NCBI GenBank assembly: GCA_030018135.1
Contig: JASEGJ010000021.1
Span: forward strand, 1 to 19,694
DNA: 19,694 nt
Direction: 5' to 3'
From: Candidatus Hodarchaeaceae archaeon
Lineage (GTDB): Archaea > Hadarchaeota > Hadarchaeia > Hadarchaeales > Hadarchaeaceae
Below the pieces are notes generated by a model. The model made no database searches, was not told where the DNA came from, and saw only the letters and a program-made list of their open reading frames with translations. This document shows, one piece after another, positions 13,043 to 19,694 of the stretch. The number at the start of each line of letters is the position of its first letter. The first letter of the stretch is position 1. Both the position numbers and the translations under genes were made by a program.

Positions 13043-15775
13043 TTGAGAGATATCTACCGAGTCGCCCTTTTCAAGGACGAGGGATTTCATCGCAAGCGAT
13101 GCGAAACCTGTAGCCGCACCTTCTGGACCCTTGACCCTAACCGAAAAACCTGCGGCGATACACCGTGCGACGAATATGCCTTCATAGGCAGGCCGCCGAT
13201 TCGTAGGCGATACAACTTGTTTCAGATGGAAAGTGCGTTTCTGAAGTTTTTTGAAATGCATGGGCACACCGTAATTAACCGCTACCCGGTGGTCGCTAGG
13301 TGGCGCGATGACATCTTCCTTACCATAGCGTCGATCGCGAACTTCCAGCCCTGGGTAACGAGCGGCCAAGTGCCCCCGCCCGCCAACCCCCTCGTCGTCA
13401 GCCAGCCAAGCATCAGGCTGAAAGATATCGATAATGTCGGGCGCTCGGGGAGGCACTTCACGCTCTTCTTCATGGGGGGGCACCACGCCTTCAATTCCCG
13501 TAAAAAACGCATCTACTGGACCGATGAAACCGTTGCGCTTTGCCATGAGTTCCTGACGCGTGAGCTGGGCATCCTGCCCGAGGAGATCTCATACATCCAA
13601 GATTTTTGGGAGGGGGGTGGCAACGCCGGCGAGGACTTTGAGGTCAACGTGCGCGGACTCGAACTCGCAACGCTTGTTTTCATGCACTACCTGTCTAAGG
13701 ACGGCGAGTATGAGCTGCTCCCGCTAAACATAGTTGACACGGGCTACGGCATGGAACGCCTCACCTGGGCATCGCATGGCACCGCATCGAGCTATGAGGC
13801 CGTCTTTGAGCCCGTGGTCAAAAAGTTGCGAGAGCTTGCGGGAGTCAAACTGCCGCCTCCAGAGTTGCTGCGCGAACACTCGAAGCTTGCAGGCCTCATG
13901 GACATTGAAACTGGCCGCGACCTGCTTACGCTTCGGACCAAGGCGGCTGCTCGCACCGGCCTGAGCGTGGATGAGCTCAGCCGCCTGATGGCCCCGCTTG
14001 AGGCGGTCTATGCGATCGCCGACCACTTACGTTGTTTAGTCTTTATGTTCGGCGATGGGATAACGCCCAGCAATGTCCAAGAGGGCTACCTGGCGCGACT
14101 CGTGCTTCGCCGCACGTTGCGTTTGATGCGCGAACTCGGGCTTCAGGAGCCGCTGGCAGAGCTTGTACAGTTGGAAATAAGACACCTCGTGCCTCACTTC
14201 CCTGAGTTCGGCGAGCGCGAGGGCCACATACTTGAGGTGGCGGAACTCGAGGAGCAGCGATATCTCGATGCAATCTCACGGGGAGAAAGGCTAGTTAAAC
14301 GCTTGGTGGGCGCCCTCCGCGAGGAGGGTAAACCCCTGTCCGCCGAGAAACTCACGGAACTTTACGACAGCCATGGCTTGCCCCCTGAGGTAGTAAGGGA
14401 GATAGCGACCGAGATGGGCACCACCGTCGATGTGCCCGAGGATTTCTACATCAGGGTTGCGAAGCTACATGGTCGGGCCGAGCGAGCACCAGTTACAGTT
14501 TTGGCCATTCCGAAAGAGAGGCTGCGGGGCATACCCCCGACCAAAGCCGTGTACTACGATGATCCATACGCGAAGGAGTTCCATGCTAGGGTACTCGGGA
14601 GCTTCGATGGTTACGTCATGCTAGATCGAACGGCTTTCTACCCGGAGGGCGGCGGGCAACCAGCAGATCTTGGCAAACTCATAAGCCATAGGGGCAAGGC
14701 GAAGGTAGTCGATGTCCAAAAGGTAGACGGTGTCATCGCACATCAGGTGAAACCAAACATCTTTAAGACGGGGCAAAAGGTCAGGGGCGAAATCGATTGG
14801 GCAAGGCGAAGCTCGCTCATGCGCCATCATATCGCCACGCACATCCTGCTCGGTGCCGCGCGCCGCGTGCTCGGCAATCACGTCTGGCAACACGGCGTTC
14901 AAAAGGGCGTTGACCGCACTAGGCTGGATATATCGCACTTCAAGCGCGTTGAGCCGATTGAGCTACGGGAGATCGAGAGGTTGGCTAACCAAGTGGTGAT
15001 GGAAAACCGGGCCGTTTTCATAAACTGGATGGATCGAAACGTCGCTGAGCGTGAGTACGGCTTTGATCTCTATCAAGGGGGTGTCGTCCCCGGCAAGCAG
15101 GTGCGCATTGTCGACATAGACGGCTGGAACACTCAAGCCTGCGCTGGAACTCATTGTCTGCGGACGGGCGATGTGGGATTGATCAAAATCGTGCATACCG
15201 AAAGAATTCAAGATGGCATCGAACGACTTGAATTTGTAGCCGGGGAGGCGGCACTTAACTTCATACAAAAACAGGAAGAACAGTTCGCGAAAGCGGCGGG
15301 GATACTGCGCGCCCCGCTCGAACGCGTGGCCGCGGCAACCCAGCGGCTCTTCGATGAGTGGAAATCTACACAAAAAGAGGTGACGAGGTTACAGGAGCGC
15401 TTGGCAGAGCTGCGCTTGGTGGAGTTGCGCGCAAAGGCAAAAAGAGTTGGAGCGGTGCGGGTGATATGCGAGGAGGTAAAAGGGGCCAATGTAGAAGAAT
15501 TAATCCAAACAGCAAGCGCGCTGGTGCGAGGGGATAAATCCTTGGTCGTAATGCTAGCCACATGCGACGAGATGGCGAGGCTTGTCGTTATGGCTGGGGA
15601 GGCGGCCATTGGAGCAGGCATAGACTGCGGCGAAATAGCGGCTGCAGCGGCAGGTATCCTCGGGGGAGGGGGCGGCGGCAAGCGCGAGATGGGGCAAGGA
15701 GGCGGTCCCGAGGTCAAAAAGCTCGGCGAGGCTTTGACCACCGCGGTCGAGGTCTGCGAGCGACAGCAACGATAG
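13043..15775 (+). CDS. alaS: Alanyl-tRNA synthetase
   Basis: This 910-aa class II synthetase charges tRNA-Ala. The archaeal N-terminal cysteine-rich segment (CETCSRTFWTLDPNRKTCGD, residues 20-39) precedes the catalytic core with GHTVINRYPVVARWRDD, and FWEGGGNAGEDFEV near 192. The editing domain that removes Ser and Gly has HHIATH (H596, H600) and CAGTH (C700, H704), all zinc ligands present. The C-terminal C-Ala domain ends in a GGGGGGKREMGQGGG run. Length is normal for archaea. The start is TTG 13043: no other start lies in frame after the stop at 13016, while an out-of-frame ATG overlaps at 13039. The transcript probably has a very short leader. leuS follows after 8 nt, so they are likely cotranscribed. 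tRNA-Ala(GGC) is also in this window. Confidence 0.97.
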   Translation: MRDIYRVALFKDEGFHRKRCETCSRTFWTLDPNRKTCGDTPCDEYAFIGRPPIRRRYNLFQMESAFLKFFEMHGHTVINRYPVVARWRDDIFLTIASIANFQPWVTSGQVPPPANPLVVSQPSIRLKDIDNVGRSGRHFTLFFMGGHHAFNSRKKRIYWTDETVALCHEFLTRELGILPEEISYIQDFWEGGGNAGEDFEVNVRGLELATLVFMHYLSKDGEYELLPLNIVDTGYGMERLTWASHGTASSYEAVFEPVVKKLRELAGVKLPPPELLREHSKLAGLMDIETGRDLLTLRTKAAARTGLSVDELSRLMAPLEAVYAIADHLRCLVFMFGDGITPSNVQEGYLARLVLRRTLRLMRELGLQEPLAELVQLEIRHLVPHFPEFGEREGHILEVAELEEQRYLDAISRGERLVKRLVGALREEGKPLSAEKLTELYDSHGLPPEVVREIATEMGTTVDVPEDFYIRVAKLHGRAERAPVTVLAIPKERLRGIPPTKAVYYDDPYAKEFHARVLGSFDGYVMLDRTAFYPEGGGQPADLGKLISHRGKAKVVDVQKVDGVIAHQVKPNIFKTGQKVRGEIDWARRSSLMRHHIATHILLGAARRVLGNHVWQHGVQKGVDRTRLDISHFKRVEPIELREIERLANQVVMENRAVFINWMDRNVAEREYGFDLYQGGVVPGKQVRIVDIDGWNTQACAGTHCLRTGDVGLIKIVHTERIQDGIERLEFVAGEAALNFIQKQEEQFAKAAGILRAPLERVAAATQRLFDEWKSTQKEVTRLQERLAELRLVELRAKAKRVGAVRVICEEVKGANVEELIQTASALVRGDKSLVVMLATCDEMARLVVMAGEAAIGAGIDCGEIAAAAAGILGGGGGGKREMGQGGGPEVKKLGEALTTAVEVCERQQR

Positions 15776-15783
15776 GTGATACG

Positions 15784-18681
15784 ATGGTGAATTGGCGGGA
15801 GATCGACGCCAAATGGCAGCAAGCTTGGCGGCAGGCTAGGTTGTTTGAGGCGCGGCCCAATGCCGGGCCGAAATTCTATCTCACCGTGGCTTATCCCTAC
15901 GTCTCTGGGCCAATGCACGTTGGCCATGGCCGCACCTACACGGTCCCGGACATCATTGCGCGCTACAAGCGGATGCGCGGCTATAACGTGCTTTTTCCGA
16001 TGGCATATCACTTCACTGGCACGCCCATCGTCGGCGCCGCCAAACGAGTGGCGCGTCGCGAGCCGGGCTTTATCAAGGTATTAGTCGAGCGCTATGGCAT
16101 CACCGAGGAGGAGCTTCCAAAATTTGAGGAGCCGCATTATTTCGCCACTCATTTCGCGCGCGTGAGCGACCTCAGCTATCGCAGGGGGATGGAATGGTTG
16201 GGTTACTCCATAGACTGGCGTCGTGAGTTCACCACGATCGACCCGCAGTACAGCAAGTTCATCACATGGCAGTATCACAAGCTCATGGATGCTGACCTCG
16301 TTATCAAGGGTGCACATCCGGTCAAGTGGTGCCCTAGTTGTGGCAACCCCGTAACAGATCACGACCTGCTCGAGGGCGAGGGCGTTGGCATCCTCGAGTT
16401 CACGCTGCTAAAATATCGCCTGGGCGACTACGTGCTACCGGCGGCGACCCTTAGGCCCGAGACGATATTCGGCGTCACAAACCTGTGGCTCAACCCCAAC
16501 GTTAAGTATGTTTGCGCAGAGGTCGACGGCGAGCGATGGGTGGTGAGCCCGCAAGCGTTGGAGAAGCTGCGCGACCAGGGCCACGAGATCGGCGAGGTTG
16601 TGCCTCTCGCGGAATCCTTGATAGGCAAGGAGGTCGAAGTTCCTCTGACGCATAAGCGGGTGCCAGTTCTGCCAGCAAACTTCGTCGACCCTGATAACGC
16701 AACTGGCGTGGTCGGCTCGGTCCCGGCCCATGCGCCATATGATTACATTGCGTTGATAGATCTCCAGCGAAGGCCGAAGGCGCTGAGAGCATATGGCATG
16801 GACTCAACTGCAATACAGGGCCTACAGCCAATCTCGTTGATCGAGCTTCGCGGGTTCGGGGGGAGCCCCGCCGTGGACATCGTCAAGGCGATGGGCATAG
16901 GAAGCCAAATGGACCCAAGGCTCGAGGAGGCGACGGCAGAGGTTTACCGCAATGAGTTCGCGAAGGGCATCATGCGGGATTGGGTCCCAAGGTATGGTGG
17001 CATGCCCGTATCTAGGGCTAAAGTTGCCGTAAGAGATGACATGCTGGCGGGAGGGGAGGCATGTATCATGTACGAGTTTTCAGCAAAACCCGTCACCTGC
17101 AGGTGCGGCACGCGCTGCACCGTTAAGGTTGTTGAAGATCAATGGTTCCTCAACTACGCCGATGGTGCATGGAAGGAGAAGGCGCGCAAATGCTTAGAGC
17201 GAATGCACCTAGTACCCCCTGAGACGAGGGCGCAGTTTGAGCACACGATAGAGTGGTTGCACGAATGGCCCTGCACGCGGAGCATCGGCATGGGCACGCC
17301 AGCACCGTGGGATCCAAAATGGATAATTGAATCCCTAAGTGATTCCACGATCTACATGGCATACTACACGATCTCCCATATCATCAAGACGATCGATCCG
17401 AGCAAGCTCACGGACGAGGTCTTCGACCTCATTTTCTTCGGCAAAGGCGATGCGGCAGAAATCGCAAACGCCACGGGCATCGACCGGCAATTGTTGGAAA
17501 GCATGCGCATGGAGTTCGAGTTCTGGTATCCACTCGACTACCGCATGTCCGCAAACGAACTCATACCGAATCATCTGACATTCCACATATTTCACCACGC
17601 GATGATATTCCCGCCAGAGCAATGCCCGCGCGGCATAGTATCCTTCGGCATGGCCGTGCTCGAGGGGGAGAAGATGTCGTCGTCGAAGGGCAACATCATC
17701 GCGATCAACGAGGCGGTTCGCAGATATGGTGCGGATGCCGTGCGGCTTTACCTCATGTCGACCGTCGAGCCCTGGCAGGACTTCGACTGGCGCACACAAG
17801 AGGCGGACGCCATGTTGAAAAATCTTGAAAGATTTTATGCGTTGGGCGAGGAGATCATCGCACTGCCCGAAGCTAAAAGCTCAGAACTAACGCATCCGGA
17901 GCGATGGATGTTAAGCAGACTACAGGAGCATATCCGGGCTACCACGGAGGCGCTTGACGCCTTTGAAACCCGCAAAGCCGTTCAACACGCGTTCTTCTTG
18001 TTGATGCAGGACCTGCGCTGGTACGAAAAGCGCGCCCAGCAAGCAGGAGCACGCGCGCGTACGCTTAAGCAAGTGCTAGATGTTTGGGTGCGGCTGCTCG
18101 CGCCATTTGCGCCGCATGTGTGCGAGGAGCTTTGGCATAAGATGGGTCGAACCGGCTTCGTGTCGGTCGCTAACTGGCCCACCCTAGAAGCGGAGCTCAT
18201 CGACAAAAGAGCTGAATTCATCGAGGACTACCTTATGCATATCTTGGAAGATATCGGCGAAATCCTTCGGGTCACAGGCTTGGAGAAACCCAAGAGGATT
18301 TGTTTGTACGCCGCACAGGACTGGAAGTGGCAGGCGTATCGGATGGCTCTAGAGCGTGCTCGAACCGGGAAGGTCGAAGTAGGGAAGTTAATCGGGGAGG
18401 CCATGAAAGAACCCGGACTAAAGCCGCACGCTGTCGAATTGGCAAAGTACATGCAACGTGTGATTCAGGGGCTTAGGGGTATGTCTGATGAGCAGCTTGC
18501 GGCGATAGCCGCTGCCAAAGTTGATGAGCTGCAGGTGTTGATGGATGCGGCGGAATTTATACGGAAGCAATTTGATGCAGCAGAGGTGAAGGTTTTCGGG
18601 GCCGATGATCCAGCGCGCCACGACCCACAAAATCGAGCGCGACTTGCGATGCCGCTGAGGCCGGCCATCTTCGTGGAATAA
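15784..18681 (+). CDS. leuS: Leucyl-tRNA synthetase
   Basis: From ATG 15784 the product is 965 aa, the usual size of archaeal LeuRS, a class I synthetase. The HIGH motif appears as HVGH at residues 45-48 and the KMSKS loop as KMSSSK at 630-635. Between them lie a zinc-knuckle CPSC (C183, C186), the CP1 editing domain with TLRPETIFGVTNLW (222-235) that hydrolyses mischarged tRNA, and EWLHEWPCTRSIGMGTP. The anticodon-binding helices and C-terminal domain follow. The same frame is open back to 15562 inside alaS, but that part reads as an alaS shadow, and GGTGAT lies just before ATG 15784. It follows alaS by 8 nt and precedes the DUF434 gene by 2 nt. Confidence 0.97.
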   Translation: MVNWREIDAKWQQAWRQARLFEARPNAGPKFYLTVAYPYVSGPMHVGHGRTYTVPDIIARYKRMRGYNVLFPMAYHFTGTPIVGAAKRVARREPGFIKVLVERYGITEEELPKFEEPHYFATHFARVSDLSYRRGMEWLGYSIDWRREFTTIDPQYSKFITWQYHKLMDADLVIKGAHPVKWCPSCGNPVTDHDLLEGEGVGILEFTLLKYRLGDYVLPAATLRPETIFGVTNLWLNPNVKYVCAEVDGERWVVSPQALEKLRDQGHEIGEVVPLAESLIGKEVEVPLTHKRVPVLPANFVDPDNATGVVGSVPAHAPYDYIALIDLQRRPKALRAYGMDSTAIQGLQPISLIELRGFGGSPAVDIVKAMGIGSQMDPRLEEATAEVYRNEFAKGIMRDWVPRYGGMPVSRAKVAVRDDMLAGGEACIMYEFSAKPVTCRCGTRCTVKVVEDQWFLNYADGAWKEKARKCLERMHLVPPETRAQFEHTIEWLHEWPCTRSIGMGTPAPWDPKWIIESLSDSTIYMAYYTISHIIKTIDPSKLTDEVFDLIFFGKGDAAEIANATGIDRQLLESMRMEFEFWYPLDYRMSANELIPNHLTFHIFHHAMIFPPEQCPRGIVSFGMAVLEGEKMSSSKGNIIAINEAVRRYGADAVRLYLMSTVEPWQDFDWRTQEADAMLKNLERFYALGEEIIALPEAKSSELTHPERWMLSRLQEHIRATTEALDAFETRKAVQHAFFLLMQDLRWYEKRAQQAGARARTLKQVLDVWVRLLAPFAPHVCEELWHKMGRTGFVSVANWPTLEAELIDKRAEFIEDYLMHILEDIGEILRVTGLEKPKRICLYAAQDWKWQAYRMALERARTGKVEVGKLIGEAMKEPGLKPHAVELAKYMQRVIQGLRGMSDEQLAAIAAAKVDELQVLMDAAEFIRKQFDAAEVKVFGADDPARHDPQNRARLAMPLRPAIFVE

Positions 18682-18683
18682 AT

Positions 18684-19340
18684 ATGCTTTCGGCCGAACT
18701 AGGAAGAGCAGTTCGAGATCTGCGCTATTTGCTGGACCATGACTACCCCCGCGAGTCCGCCGTAAATTTTATAGCCAATCACTACCGCTTGGGACTCAAC
18801 GAGCGCCATTTGCTCGCCCGCTGCGTATTTTCGAGGACCGAGGTGGCGAGCCACAGGGCCAAAGCGGTCGATATTGCTGGGGTACGAGGGAAAGGCCTTG
18901 GCGTGGACGGCTACAATGTACTGATAACGGCCGAGAGCATTTTAACCGGCAAGCCTGTGGTACTATGCGACGATGGCTACGTGCGGGACTTGCGTGCGAT
19001 CTTCGGCAAGTACAAGATGTCCCCCGTAACCGCTCGCGCGCTGAAGGCCATGGTGGAGGTTATTGCCGAGGCTAGGCCAAGCAGAGTTACCATCCTACTC
19101 GATCGCCAAGTGAGTAGGAGCGGCGAACTCGCGGCGATGGTTAGGCAACACCTCAAACAAGCTGGGTTAAGGGGCGATGCTAAAACTGCGACAGGTGTAG
19201 ATCTAAGGGTAAGAGGAGGTTTCAATGTGGTGGCGAGTAGCGACCGCGCGATCATCGAACGGGCAAAAGCGGTCTGGGATCTCCCGGCCGAACTACTGCG
19301 AGATCGGGCAAATGTGCTCGACCTGACCACTTTTCGTTAA
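18684..19340 (+). CDS. DUF434-type conserved archaeal protein
   Basis: The 218-aa protein matches, from memory, archaeal proteins labelled DUF434. The N-terminal helical part (residues 1-60) has LRYLLDHDYPRESAVNFIANHY and LNERHLLARCVFS. A second part begins with GLGVDGYNVLITAES near 72 and DDGYVRDLRAIFGKY near 95, then ILLDRQVSRSGELAAM near 136 and VVASSDRAII near 180. The acidic residues in DGYNVL, DDGYVRD and ASSDRAI resemble the layout of PIN/NYN-like nucleases, but that is my inference and no activity is established. It starts 2 nt after leuS with a poor ribosome site, so it is probably translated by coupling in the alaS-leuS operon, which hints at a tRNA or RNA role. Confidence 0.8.
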   Translation: MLSAELGRAVRDLRYLLDHDYPRESAVNFIANHYRLGLNERHLLARCVFSRTEVASHRAKAVDIAGVRGKGLGVDGYNVLITAESILTGKPVVLCDDGYVRDLRAIFGKYKMSPVTARALKAMVEVIAEARPSRVTILLDRQVSRSGELAAMVRQHLKQAGLRGDAKTATGVDLRVRGGFNVVASSDRAIIERAKAVWDLPAELLRDRANVLDLTTFR

Positions 19341-19355
19341 TGTGAAATTATCAGA

Positions 19356-19370
19356 TTTTTATAACTTTTA
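19356..19370 (+). terminator. T-rich terminator after the DUF434 gene
   Basis: Two T runs (five T at 19356-19360 and four at 19366-19369) follow the stop by about 15-30 bases in the short gap to the convergent minus-strand gene. Clusters of T runs are the usual archaeal termination signal. Confidence 0.45.
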
Positions 19371-19380
19371 GGCCGGTGAA

Positions 19381-19593
19381 TTAAGCTAGCGGATGCCAAC
19401 ATGCAACATAGCGCCCCCCGCCTTTCGATACAAGGGAAGGTCGATCCTCCGTACACTCTTTGGTCGCGTAAGGACATCTCGGATGGAATCTACCGCCGGG
19501 GTTCTTTACCTCTGGTGCGGGCCTTCTCATGGTAACCGCTGCCGCTGCCACAACTGCCACTAATACGATTACTGCGATGACAATCCAACCCAT
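19381..19593 (-). CDS. Small membrane-anchored protein with an oligopeptide-transporter ATPase tail motif
   Basis: From ATG 19591-19593 the product is 70 aa. Residues 3-21 are one hydrophobic helix (WIVIAVIVLVAVVAAAAV) followed by RR, so the N-terminus anchors it in the membrane. Residues 31-70 read NPGGRFHPRCPYATKEC and then RYVACWHPL, closely matching the C-terminal tail (oligo_HPY type) of DppD/OppD-family ATPases, where four cysteines can bind an iron-sulfur cluster. Three remain here (C40, C47, C65), and the usual first cysteine (GC-RF) is Gly34. There are no Walker or ABC motifs. The frame extends upstream to a TTG at 19638, beside a strong AAGGAGG, which would make it 85 aa. No transporter gene is nearby. 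Function is unknown; it could be a domain-shuffling relic or a stand-alone accessory protein. Confidence 0.65.
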   Translation of the reverse strand: MGWIVIAVIVLVAVVAAAAVTMRRPAPEVKNPGGRFHPRCPYATKECTEDRPSLVSKGGGRYVACWHPLA

Positions 19594-19694
19594 TCGAGCT
19601 ATCCCTTTTTCTCCTATTGTACCTACCTCCTTTTGCAAGTTTAAGTCATATCACCTAATTTTCGCCGTAAAATAGTTCTTGAGATACTTCCTCA

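Noticed and set aside
15562-15783. Upstream extension of the leuS reading frame by 74 codons
   Set aside because: It overlaps the alaS 3' end, reads as low-complexity Arg/Gly sequence and lacks family similarity, while ATG 15784 has GGTGAT just before it.
15208-16011. Long antisense ORF (267 codons) across the alaS-leuS junction, and a similar one at 9422-10027
   Set aside because: Both are Ser/Pro/Ala-rich shadows opposite well-identified genes, expected at this GC content and codon usage, with no motifs of their own.
1-19694. Search for CRISPR arrays, insertion sequences, phage genes, toxin-antitoxin pairs or defence islands
   Set aside because: No regularly spaced repeats, transposase or integrase motifs, terminal inverted repeats or defence-type domains were seen. 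Both tRNA genes lack an adjacent integrase or duplicated 3' end, so no integrated element is indicated.

Overview
The window is archaeal chromosomal DNA of housekeeping character. The evidence is sn-glycerol-1-phosphate dehydrogenase (the archaeal lipid enzyme), a 20S proteasome beta subunit with Thr autoprocessing, the KH/beta-CASP RNase aCPSF1, L37e, an Lsm protein, Spt5, L10/P0 and L12/P1 with charged tails ending GLSALFG, DtdA-type D-aminoacyl-tRNA deacylase, and archaeal-type AlaRS and LeuRS. FtsZ (FtsZ1-like) and archaeal SepF occur together, and ftsZ-secE-spt5 precedes rpl11-rpl1-rpl10-rpl12. This points to a euryarchaeal or euryarchaeal-like lineage. I cannot fix the genus; a poorly cultured deep group such as Hadarchaeota is only a guess. 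Short TATA-like elements lie about 25-35 nt upstream of several starts. Some genes look leaderless and others have GGTG/GGAGG ribosome sites. GTG and TTG starts are common.

Layout. 97-2035: a metallophosphoesterase, a frameshifted zinc-ribbon remnant, and egsA on the minus strand. 2083-4705: a divergent promoter, then psmB and aCPSF1 (protein and RNA turnover). 4810-6298, minus strand: a PUA-domain protein, sepF and a ZPR1-type protein in one tight operon. 6322-6775: a shared divergent promoter, then lsm and rpl37e. 6878-7172: tRNA-Ala(GGC) and tRNA-Val(GAC), each apparently interrupted by an intron; the Val intron is in the D arm. 7292-8083: dtdA. 8132-10236: ftsZ, secE (59 aa), spt5 and a single OB-fold protein. 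10275-12813: the L11-L1-L10-L12 operon. 13043-19340: alaS, leuS and a DUF434-type gene. 19381-19593, minus strand: an odd 70-aa membrane-anchored protein carrying a motif normally found at the C-terminus of oligopeptide ABC-transporter ATPases.

How the genes work together. Most serve translation (ribosomal proteins, two aminoacyl-tRNA synthetases, D-aminoacyl-tRNA proofreading, tRNAs), transcription elongation and termination (Spt5, aCPSF1), protein export (SecE) and proteolysis. The division pair is split: sepF sits in a translation-associated operon and ftsZ heads the secE-spt5 cluster about 2.4 kb away. I saw no CRISPR array, transposase, phage gene, toxin-antitoxin pair or defence island. 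I do not claim an undescribed multi-gene system here. The most noteworthy points are the two interrupted tRNAs, the orphan transporter-tail protein, the broken zinc-ribbon gene, two divergent promoters built on one AT element, and a repeated palindrome bracketing the rpl11 promoter.
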